Part shown: positions 1 through 5,963 of the stretch, piece by piece | How the letters are laid out: every line of letters begins with the position of its first letter | How positions within the stretch are numbered: position 1 is the stretch's first letter | Source: an uncultured Christensenellaceae bacterium | GTDB taxonomy: Bacteria; Bacillota; Clostridia; Christensenellales; UBA1242 | Direction: 5' to 3' | Assembly: GCA_910587225.1 (NCBI GenBank) | Contig: CAJULT010000028.1 | Span: 1 to 7,018, forward strand | Length of the DNA stretch: 7,018 bases | The notes under the pieces: generated by a model | What the model was told of the DNA's origin: nothing | The model's input: only the letters and a program-made list of their open reading frames with translations | The model's database searches: none | Translations under genes and position numbers: made by a program

Positions 1-1714
1 TTACGTCGTCAAACATAGCCTCAGCAATTGCTTTACATAATTCGGTTTTACCTACAGCAGTCTGCCCCATGAATAAGAAAGAGCCTATTGGGCGTTTGCT
101 ATCTTGAAGCCCGACACGCGAACGCCTTATAGCCTTAGCAACAGCCTCTACCGCTTCATTCTGCCCAACAACCCTCTTGTGTAATATCTTTTCAAGGTGA
201 ACAAGTTTTTGTTTCTCCCCCTCTGTAATACGAGTAACAGGTATACCAGTCCACTTTGATACAACCGCTGCAATCTCATTTGCACCTATCGACTGAATGG
301 CCTCTTTCGGTTTAATATTAAGTTTGTTACTTTTCTCATCAAGTTCATTTTCAAGATTGATTATCTGCGATTGAAGCTTAGCAGCTTTTTCATAGTTTCT
401 TTGAAGTGAGGCTTCATCCCTGCTTGCAGAAAGAGCTTTAATTTTATCTTCAATTTCACGAATAGGGGCTGGCTTAACTGTAAAGTTAACCTTAGCCTTA
501 CTGCTTGCCTCGTCAATAAGGTCGATAGCCTTATCAGGAAGGCTTCTATCCATAATGTATCGGTCACTTAGCGTTGCCGCCGCCTCAATTGCATCATCGG
601 TAATAGTAATTTTATGGAACGCCTCATAACTATCTCTTAGTCCCTTCAAAATTTCAATAGTCTGTTCGACAGTTGGTGGATTAACCATTATTGGTTGAAA
701 TCTACGTTCAAGCGCCTTATCCTTTTCGATAAACTTGCGGTACTCATCAGTAGTGGTCGCACCTATTGTTTGAAGTTCCCCGCGCGCAAGATATGGCTTT
801 AACATGTCAGCCGGCGAGGTTTCCCCCTTTTCACTTCCCGCCTGCGCGAGCGTGTGAATCTCATCAATGAATACGATAATATTTTGACTCGATATAATAG
901 TTTCAATCGCGTCTTTAAGCTTTTCTTCCATTGCACCACGATACTTCGTGCCAGCCATAAGCCCGCCTATTTCGAGCGAATAAATAACCTTATCTTTTAA
1001 GATTTCAGGCACATTGCCACTTACTATTGCCTGAGCCAAACCTTCAACAACCGCCGTTTTACCAACACCTGCCTCACCGATTAAGACTGGGTTGTTTTTA
1101 GTCTTACGACAGAGAATTTCAACTAGGCGTTCAATCTCCTCCTCTCTTCCGATTACTGGGTCAAGTTTATGTTCCCTAGCTTTTAAGGTTATATCTGTCC
1201 CCATATCTAAAAGCTTTTCAGGAAGAGTACTTCCTATCTGACGCTTTTCTTCACCTTGTTCGCTTTGACTATGAGAAGTCAGCGCGCTTACAAGTTTATC
1301 TTTCATTTTATCTATATCTGCGCCGAACTGACCGAGCATAATTTTAAATGCTACACTTCCCGGGTTTGAAAGCAATGCTAAAAGAAGATGCTCAGCACCC
1401 AAGAATGAGTGGTTTAATTGAATAGCAATTTGCTGTGCCGCTCTAAATAAGTCTTTAGTGCGAGGCGTCAATTCTACCTCGTCAACGTATAGTCGTTCTT
1501 CTGGCGCGTTCTCTTCAAAGAATGCAAATAAAGCAGGTTCGGTCACACCTTCCTCTGCCAAAATTTGACTTGCAAGACAATCTCTCACCGATGCAAGTCC
1601 ATACAAAATATGTTCTGTTCCTACAAGATTGCTTCCAAAACGAAGGGCAAACTTGCTAGCATTTTTTATAACTTTCTCAATACTATCCGAAAAAGCTGCA
1701 CTTTGATAATTCAT
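1..1714 (-). CDS. clpC: ATP-dependent Clp protease ATP-binding subunit ClpC (N-terminal 571 residues; 3' end beyond window)
   Basis: Class I HSP100 AAA+ unfoldase that, by family knowledge, unfolds substrates and feeds them to cytoplasmic ClpP. Visible in order: a double Clp-N domain (about 1-145); the D1 AAA+ module with Walker A GEAGVGKT (213-220) and Walker B IIVFIDEIH (279-287); a short middle domain (about 405-470) with a UVR-like helix, YEKAAKLQSQI (441-451); and the start of D2 with Walker A GQTAVGKT (550-557; most relatives have GPTGVGKT). The short middle domain points to ClpC rather than ClpB or ClpA. Glu34 (GTEHIL) and Glu108 (GAEHLL) match the two N-domain glutamates that bind phospho-arginine in B. 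subtilis ClpC (E32, E106). The ATG follows AAGGAGG by 7 bases and lies 4 bases after the mcsB stop. It is the last visible gene of the operon. The ClpP-binding loop and C terminus are outside the window. Identity is very secure. Confidence 0.97.
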   Translation of the reverse strand, partial: MNYQSAAFSDSIEKVIKNASKFALRFGSNLVGTEHILYGLASVRDCLASQILAEEGVTEPALFAFFEENAPEERLYVDEVELTPRTKDLFRAAQQIAIQLNHSFLGAEHLLLALLSNPGSVAFKIMLGQFGADIDKMKDKLVSALTSHSQSEQGEEKRQIGSTLPEKLLDMGTDITLKAREHKLDPVIGREEEIERLVEILCRKTKNNPVLIGEAGVGKTAVVEGLAQAIVSGNVPEILKDKVIYSLEIGGLMAGTKYRGAMEEKLKDAIETIISSQNIIVFIDEIHTLAQAGSEKGETSPADMLKPYLARGELQTIGATTTDEYRKFIEKDKALERRFQPIMVNPPTVEQTIEILKGLRDSYEAFHKITITDDAIEAAATLSDRYIMDRSLPDKAIDLIDEASSKAKVNFTVKPAPIREIEDKIKALSASRDEASLQRNYEKAAKLQSQIINLENELDEKSNKLNIKPKEAIQSIGANEIAAVVSKWTGIPVTRITEGEKQKLVHLEKILHKRVVGQNEAVEAVAKAIRRSRVGLQDSKRPIGSFLFMGQTAVGKTELCKAIAEAMFDDV

Positions 1715-1718
1715 TTTA

Positions 1719-2723
1719 TTACCTCCTTCGCACAAGGCTTAATACCTTATTTGAAATATACTCAGCTCTTACAATGTTTTCCTTTTTTTCGCCCGAAAAA
1801 CCAAAAATTTCTTTTAAATTTGCGCTTCCGCCCTCATGGTATAACTTTTGAAACTTTTCTTCGTCCAAAATTTCGAGAAAGCCCAAACTTGCACCAAAAT
1901 ACACTTGGCTTAAAAGGGTCATCATTTCCTCTTCTTCTAGCTGGTAGCAGTTTGTTAAAAGCCCATACGCTCGCAGAGCCTCATCATGAATTGCCGCTCT
2001 ATCGGAAAGCATATACTCGCTACGCAATTTTGCTTCCTCTTTGCAAATCTCGTATATTTGCTCGCTAACTTCGTCAATAATCTCCTCTTCACTTTTGCCA
2101 AGCGAGTTTTGATTGGATATTTGATAATAACTTCCTATCGCCCTACTTCCCTCGCCATATATTCCGCGTATAGTAAGTCCAAGCCTTCCCATTTCATCAA
2201 AAAGGTTATTAATCTTCCCCGCTCGCTCCATTGCTGGCAAGAAAAGCATAACGCTCGCTCTCATACCACTACCAAGATTTGATGGGCTTGCTGTAATAAA
2301 CCCCCAACGCTCGTCAAAAGCAATATCCAAATTTTTGATAATATCCTCATCAATTTTTTTAAGACGCTTGTATGGTTTTAATAGGTTGAAACCCTTTTCA
2401 ATACACTGCTCACGAATATGGTCTTCCTCATTCATCATGATGATTACATTGCCATCTTCACTGATAGCAACCGAGGAAATATCTTTATTCGCAATTACCT
2501 CACGGCTTATTAGATGCTGCTCAAAAAGTGCATGACATTCATTAAGAGAAAGATTTCTAAGACGCATAAAGTTAAACAAATCAAACCTTTCAAGAACCCC
2601 TTTAACCTGAATGATAATCTCTTCCGCACTGTCACTATCAAGCTTTGCAAAAAACTTGATTCCTCGCACATTTCGGGCAAGACGGATACGCGAAGAAATG
2701 GCTATATGGTCAAATATTTCCAT
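1719..2723 (-). CDS. mcsB: Protein-arginine kinase McsB, with a natural Cys-to-Ser change in the active site
   Basis: 334 residues (B. subtilis McsB is about 363), with the phosphagen-kinase fold. By family knowledge McsB phosphorylates arginines on proteins, marking them for ClpC-ClpP, and is activated by McsA. Signatures: SSRIRLARN (10-18, nucleotide-binding arginines), NEEDHIREQ (98-106, substrate-side acidic residues), the ITASPSNLGSGMRAS loop (143-157), and RGIYGEGS (186-193), where Glu191 corresponds to catalytic E212. The usual loop is T-x-C-P-T-N; here the Cys position is Ser146 (codon AGC). The C-terminal RDxxRA regulatory motif reads ENIVRA (315-320). The start at 2723 is chosen because GGGAGG lies 5 bases upstream and the protein then begins just before the conserved fold; an in-frame ATG at 2792 adds 23 unrelated residues inside mcsA and has no SD. 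It overlaps the mcsA end by 14 bases. Whether it is catalytically active is open. Confidence 0.93.
   Translation of the reverse strand: MEIFDHIAISSRIRLARNVRGIKFFAKLDSDSAEEIIIQVKGVLERFDLFNFMRLRNLSLNECHALFEQHLISREVIANKDISSVAISEDGNVIIMMNEEDHIREQCIEKGFNLLKPYKRLKKIDEDIIKNLDIAFDERWGFITASPSNLGSGMRASVMLFLPAMERAGKINNLFDEMGRLGLTIRGIYGEGSRAIGSYYQISNQNSLGKSEEEIIDEVSEQIYEICKEEAKLRSEYMLSDRAAIHDEALRAYGLLTNCYQLEEEEMMTLLSQVYFGASLGFLEILDEEKFQKLYHEGGSANLKEIFGFSGEKKENIVRAEYISNKVLSLVRRR
1721..1728 (-). promoter_or_regulatory. Strong clpC ribosome binding site overlapping the mcsB stop
   Basis: AAGGAGGT, nearly a full anti-SD complement, is also read as the final Arg-Arg codons and the first base of the TAA stop of mcsB. 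The clpC ATG at 1714 follows the AGGAGG core by 7 bases. It is the strongest SD in the window, consistent with higher output of ClpC than of its partners. Confidence 0.85.
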
Positions 2724-2895
2724 AGTCGCCTCCCAATGTTTTCCCCTTGCGCCCTCTATGCTTTTTATCGCCATATAGGCGCGACAAAGCATCTTTGAGT
2801 CCGTCTAGCTCAAAATAACACCTCTCACAGCCTACAAACCCAGTCTGCAAGATTTCCTTATATGAAGTTTTGCAATAAGGACATTTTTGCTCCAA
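2710..2895 (-). CDS. mcsA: Minimal McsA-like zinc-finger protein (61 residues)
   Basis: McsA is the activator and adaptor of McsB. B. subtilis McsA is about 185 residues, with two zinc-finger modules (four CxxC pairs in total) and a C-terminal UVR coiled coil. Here only the second module remains: CPYC (5-8) and CERC (23-26), followed by an LSRLYG helix and HRGRKGKTLGG (46-56), which matches the family's basic 'H.GK.PKR.GG' stretch. The first finger pair and the UVR part are absent, and there is no room for them: the gene begins 2 bases after the tex stop and its last 14 bases overlap mcsB. The start is TTG, preceded by AAAAGGAG at 5-base spacing; the alternatives inside are too late to keep CPYC. 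Position directly before mcsB supports the identity. I see no frameshift remnant of the lost parts. It could be a functional minimal McsA or a degrading gene; the intact cysteines favour function. Confidence 0.82.
   Translation of the reverse strand: MEQKCPYCKTSYKEILQTGFVGCERCYFELDGLKDALSRLYGDKKHRGRKGKTLGGDYGNI
2729..2734 (-). promoter_or_regulatory. Ribosome binding site deciding the mcsB start
   Basis: GGGAGG lies 5 bases before the ATG at 2723, inside the last codons of mcsA. It selects this start over the in-frame ATG at 2792, which has no comparable site. Confidence 0.8.
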
Positions 2896-2897
2896 TT

Positions 2898-5048
2898 TTA
2901 CTCCTTTTCAATGCCTTTCATGGTAAGCGAAATACGCTTTTTATTTAGGTCAACTGAAAGCACCTTAACATCTACATGTTGTCCTACTTTCAGCACCTCT
3001 GAAGGATGTCTAATATAAGCATCACTAATTTGCGAAATGTGAACCAGACCGTCTTGATGAACCCCAATATCCACAAATGCACCAAAGTCGATTACGTTTC
3101 GTACTGTTCCGCTAAGCACCATGCCTTCTTTAAGGTCTTCCATAGAAAGTATATCACTTCTAAGTATAGGTTTTGGCATACTCTCACGAATGTCACGCCC
3201 TGGCTTTAAAAGCTCACCGATAATATCGTTCAAGGTAGGAACGCCGACCCCTATCTCCTTTGCAACTTTATCTTCTCCCTTAGCCGCCACAAGAGATGGA
3301 AGTGATGCAAGATTACCGTTTACAATATCTTCACTTGTTAAACTAAAACTTGATAAAAGCTTTCTTACAGCGTCATAACTTTCAGGATGCACTGCGGTAT
3401 TATCAAGAATTTCTTCTCCGCCTACAACTCGAAGGAAACCCGCACACTGCTCATAAGCCTTTGGTCCAAGCTTGGTAACCTTCAAAAGCTGCTCGCGGTT
3501 TTTAATTCCTTTCTCTTTTGCACGGAAGGCTACAATGTTTTTAGCGATTGACATATTAAGCCCAGACACATAACTAAGTAGGCTTGGCGATGCAGTATTT
3601 AAGTCAACGCCAACGCTATTTACACAATCTTCAACCACACCAGTAAGCACCTCAGTAAGTCTATTTTGAGGCATATCATGCTGATATTGTCCCACGCCAA
3701 TAGACTTAACATCAATTTTAATAAGCTCTGCAAGTGGGTCTTGAAGGCGGCGAGCAATTGATACTGCACTTCTAAGTGAAACATCGTAATCAGGGAACTC
3801 CTCCGCCCCAAGCTTAGACGCTGAATAAACAGACGCTCCGGCCTCACTTACTACTGCATAACTCACCTTGCGTGATACATGCTTTATAAGTTCAGCAACA
3901 AAAATTTCCGCCTCTTTTGACGCAGTTCCATTTCCGATAGAAACAATGTCTACATTGTGTTTTTCAATAAGCGTTTTAAGCTTAGCAATAGACTCTTCCG
4001 TCTTAGATTGTGGCGGAGTAGGATAAATTACAGTAGTGTCAAGCACATTCCCGTGTTTATCAATAACCGCAATTTTGCAGCCAGTTCTATAAGCTGGGTC
4101 AAGTCCTAAAATAATGTTATTTTTAAGTGGCGCTTCCATAAGAAGTGGCTTCAAGTTTACTTCAAACATCTTGATTGCCTGCTCATTAGCGCGATCTGTT
4201 AAATCATTACGCAGTTCCCTTTCAAGTGATGGGAATAAAAGCCTTTCGTAGCTATCTTCAATCGTCTGTTCGATAAGCTCATCGGTGTCAGGATTATTCT
4301 TTTTAAAATATGAGCGGATAATATTCTTGCATTTTTCTTCATCAATAGAGATTTCTACTTTAAGACACTTTTCGTTTTCACCACGGTTGATAGCAAGTAT
4401 GCGGTGACTAGGAAGTAGTTTTACTTCCTGCTTAAAACCAGAATAGGTTTCATAGGTTGGACTGTTTTCGCCTTCTACTAGTACACATGAAATAACCGCT
4501 TTTTCAGCCAAAAGTGCGCGCAATTCTTTACGAAGATTTGCATCATCACTAATTCTTTCAGCTAAAATATCCTTAGCGCCAGCAATAGCGTCCTCTATGG
4601 AGGCAACCTCTTCAGTTATGTACTTTTCAGCCTCTTTCATAATCTCAAAGGATTTAGATTGCGCTTGCAGGATATCACAAAGCGGCTCAAGCCCCTTAGC
4701 AATTGCCACAGAGGCACGAGTTTTACGCTTAGGTTTGTAAGGACGATAAATGTCCTCCACTTCGGTCATGGTTTTAGCGTTTTCAAGGGCGGCGGCAAGT
4801 TCGTCTGTCCACTTCCCCTGCTCGGTAATCACTTTTTGAACCTTTTCCTTTTCCTCGTTAAGGTTTCTAAGGTATTTTAATCTATCCGCAAATTCACGCA
4901 AAGTTTGGTCATCACATGTGCCATGCATTTCTTTACGATAACGAGCGATAAACGGGATTGTGTTCCCCTCGTCAATAAGATTTATAATATTTTCACTGTA
5001 TTGTCTTTTAAGTCCAAATTCACTAGCTAGAATGTCTATAATTTCCAT
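2898..5048 (-). CDS. tex: Tex family RNA-binding transcription accessory protein
   Basis: 716 residues, a full-length Tex. Members are cytoplasmic nucleic-acid-binding proteins related to eukaryotic Spt6 and are linked to transcription; the exact role is poorly defined. Domains in order: the N-terminal helical Tex region (about 1-300) with the hallmark DIYRPYKPKRKTRA (99-112); a YqgF/RuvX-like RNase H fold (about 311-440) with GLDPAYRTGCKIAVID (315-330), IGNGTASKEAE (371-381) and SEAGASVYSAS (401-411); the signature GVGQYQHDM (451-459); helix-hairpin-helix repeats with CVNSVGVDLNTAS (475-487) and TKLGPKAYEQCAGFLRV (525-541); and a C-terminal S1 RNA-binding domain (about 640-711) with GTVRNVIDFGAFVDIG (647-662). 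The ATG has AAAGGAG 5 bases upstream and overlaps the previous gene by 13 bases, so translation is probably coupled. Finding tex directly before mcsA, where ctsR usually stands, is unusual. Confidence 0.97.
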   Translation of the reverse strand: MEIIDILASEFGLKRQYSENIINLIDEGNTIPFIARYRKEMHGTCDDQTLREFADRLKYLRNLNEEKEKVQKVITEQGKWTDELAAALENAKTMTEVEDIYRPYKPKRKTRASVAIAKGLEPLCDILQAQSKSFEIMKEAEKYITEEVASIEDAIAGAKDILAERISDDANLRKELRALLAEKAVISCVLVEGENSPTYETYSGFKQEVKLLPSHRILAINRGENEKCLKVEISIDEEKCKNIIRSYFKKNNPDTDELIEQTIEDSYERLLFPSLERELRNDLTDRANEQAIKMFEVNLKPLLMEAPLKNNIILGLDPAYRTGCKIAVIDKHGNVLDTTVIYPTPPQSKTEESIAKLKTLIEKHNVDIVSIGNGTASKEAEIFVAELIKHVSRKVSYAVVSEAGASVYSASKLGAEEFPDYDVSLRSAVSIARRLQDPLAELIKIDVKSIGVGQYQHDMPQNRLTEVLTGVVEDCVNSVGVDLNTASPSLLSYVSGLNMSIAKNIVAFRAKEKGIKNREQLLKVTKLGPKAYEQCAGFLRVVGGEEILDNTAVHPESYDAVRKLLSSFSLTSEDIVNGNLASLPSLVAAKGEDKVAKEIGVGVPTLNDIIGELLKPGRDIRESMPKPILRSDILSMEDLKEGMVLSGTVRNVIDFGAFVDIGVHQDGLVHISQISDAYIRHPSEVLKVGQHVDVKVLSVDLNKKRISLTMKGIEKE
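2901..2908 (-). promoter_or_regulatory. Ribosome binding site for the TTG start of mcsA
   Basis: AAAAGGAG followed by a 5-base spacer precedes TTG at 2895. The site is made of the last codons of tex, whose TAA stop (2900-2898) lies in the spacer. It is the main evidence that the short mcsA frame really starts at TTG. Confidence 0.75.
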
Positions 5049-5914
5049 AATTTCTCCTTTAACTGTTCCTCTAATATTTTTAGCCGAGCATCAAGCTCCT
5101 CATTTTTTACGCGATAGTTTCCAAAAAGCAAATCTCTGCGTGCATCATCACTTTGCAAACCGATAAGCCTTAGCGCCTCGTCATAAGATGGCACCTCTTT
5201 GCCACATAGGCTTCCGCTTTGCCCTCTTATTAACCTCGCCTCAGCCCTCATGTCTACAATCGGATAACTTCCGCTTGCAAGCCGCGATTCAACATCTTGA
5301 CTTACAAATGGTGCAAGGCTTACAAGGCTTCTACTAAAAAGCAAATCTTCCTGCGGTGTAAGCACCGTCAAAGCTCCATAAGATGCAATCACGCTAAGGT
5401 CATCCTTCTCAAGATAGTTGCAACCGAGAAGCATGCAATCGCGATCCAAAAAGCCCATACTCTCAAGTAGCCGCACAGGCGACTGCCCGTAACGCCTGTC
5501 AAGCGTTCCCATTTCATACAGATCCCGCCCAAACGAAATCATTACTCGTAATTTCTTCTGTCCGCAAAGCATGGACAAATCGGCAAGCTCCCCTTCCTCA
5601 AAGTCTGAAAGAGAAGAAATATACAAAATAACTCTGTCAAAAGTTTTTAACTTGCTCGCTTCTCGTCCATCAATAATTGCACAACCCTTTAAGCCATATT
5701 TATCAAGCATCAAAGTGGCATTTTGAGGATAGCGACAACCAATGTTAACTTCCTCCACACCCGCAAGCAGATTTTTGATTACCATAGCTTCGCAGAGCAT
5801 GCTATCAACATCCTTATCAATCTCACAAGGTGGAATATCGTCCCTCTCAAAAAATTGAAGAGCAAAACTTTGATAGGCGTCACAATAAAAATTAACAATC
5901 TGACCCTTTTGCAT
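5036..5914 (-). CDS. Amidohydrolase-fold protein lacking metal ligands (probable pseudoenzyme)
   Basis: 292 residues. The pattern follows cytosine-deaminase/MTA-SAH-deaminase-like amidohydrolases: VNFYCD (7-12) sits where relatives have VNxHxH; KKLRVMISFGRD (120-131) where they have a 'lhiHlaEt' strand; YGQSPVRLLESMGFL (142-156) matches 'YGkrPveyLdelGlL'; MLLGCNYLEKDDL (161-173) matches 'vLlAHCvhLdeeDi'; VDMRAEARLIRG (220-231) and YDEALRLIG (244-252) match the region after the metal-binding Asp. Every expected zinc or iron ligand appears replaced: both first histidines by Tyr10 and Asp12, the strand histidine by Met125, the AHC histidine by Gly164, and no GTD aspartate is seen. The C terminus (about 271-290) is a charged helix. 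ATG 5914 is preferred because GGGAG lies 4 bases upstream; a TTG at 5935 falls inside the promoter -10 box and so should not be in the mRNA. First gene of the operon. The fold is inferred from motif order; the function is unknown. Confidence 0.6.
   Translation of the reverse strand: MQKGQIVNFYCDAYQSFALQFFERDDIPPCEIDKDVDSMLCEAMVIKNLLAGVEEVNIGCRYPQNATLMLDKYGLKGCAIIDGREASKLKTFDRVILYISSLSDFEEGELADLSMLCGQKKLRVMISFGRDLYEMGTLDRRYGQSPVRLLESMGFLDRDCMLLGCNYLEKDDLSVIASYGALTVLTPQEDLLFSRSLVSLAPFVSQDVESRLASGSYPIVDMRAEARLIRGQSGSLCGKEVPSYDEALRLIGLQSDDARRDLLFGNYRVKNEELDARLKILEEQLKEKLWKL
5054..5060 (-). promoter_or_regulatory. Ribosome binding site of tex, inside the upstream gene
   Basis: AAAGGAG lies 5 bases before the tex ATG at 5048 and is read as coding sequence of the last codons of the upstream gene, whose stop lies 13 bases into tex. 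This arrangement suggests translational coupling. Confidence 0.8.
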
Positions 5915-5957
5915 AAAACTCCCTTTATATACCAATTATACAAAATATGGAGTTTTA
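5914..5957. repeat. Perfect 9-bp inverted repeat spanning the divergent promoter
   Basis: TAAAACTCC (5914-5922) and GGAGTTTTA (5949-5957) are exact reverse complements separated by 26 bases, about 35 bp centre to centre. The left arm contains most of the SD of the minus-strand gene. The right arm lies in the spacer between the operon's -35 and -10 boxes and also contains the GGAG upstream of dinB. It could be an operator with two half sites, or a hairpin in a longer dinB leader; chance is also possible in AT-rich sequence. Confidence 0.5.
5919..5926 (-). promoter_or_regulatory. Ribosome binding site deciding the start of the amidohydrolase-like gene
   Basis: AAAGGGAG lies 4 bases before the ATG at 5914. 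It supports this start over the in-frame TTG at 5935, which overlaps the -10 box. Confidence 0.7.
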
Positions 5958-5963
5958 AATCAA
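5935..5963 (-). promoter_or_regulatory. Sigma-A-like promoter of the amidohydrolase-like/tex/mcsAB/clpC operon
   Basis: On the minus strand, -35 TTGATT (5963-5958) and -10 TATAAT (5940-5935) are separated by exactly 17 bases. The -10 is a consensus match and the -35 matches four of six consensus bases. A transcript would begin near 5928, giving a leader of about 14 bases before the ATG at 5914. The -35 box abuts the dinB start codon. This is the only promoter I can support for the five-gene unit; internal promoters are not excluded. Confidence 0.75.

Noticed and set aside
550..567. Possible tRNA-like or small RNA gene hidden within clpC
   Set aside because: The sequence is fully explained by conserved ClpC coding; no cloverleaf or other RNA fold is apparent.
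1565..2068. 167-codon plus-strand open frame opposite clpC and mcsB
   Set aside because: It is antisense to two clearly conserved genes, has no recognisable domain and crosses the gene junction; it is a shadow frame.
2708..2714. GGTCAAA, one half of the CtsR heptamer operator
   Set aside because: CtsR sites need two heptamers in tandem with a 3-base gap; the second position reads TTCCATA, and the site lies inside the mcsB coding sequence rather than at a promoter.
2724..2792. 23-residue N-terminal extension of McsB from an ATG at 2792
   Set aside because: It has no SD, lies inside mcsA in another frame and does not resemble McsB; the ATG at 2723 has GGGAGG and begins at the conserved fold.
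5933..5935. TTG as an earlier start of the amidohydrolase-like gene
   Set aside because: It overlaps the -10 box, upstream of the likely transcription start, and has no SD; ATG at 5914 does.
5905..5945. Plus-strand promoter for dinB (TATATA at 5926 or TATACA at 5937 as -10)
   Set aside because: No acceptable -35 at 16-18 bases: the nearest TTGCAT gives spacers of 11 or 22 bases. The true dinB promoter could not be assigned.
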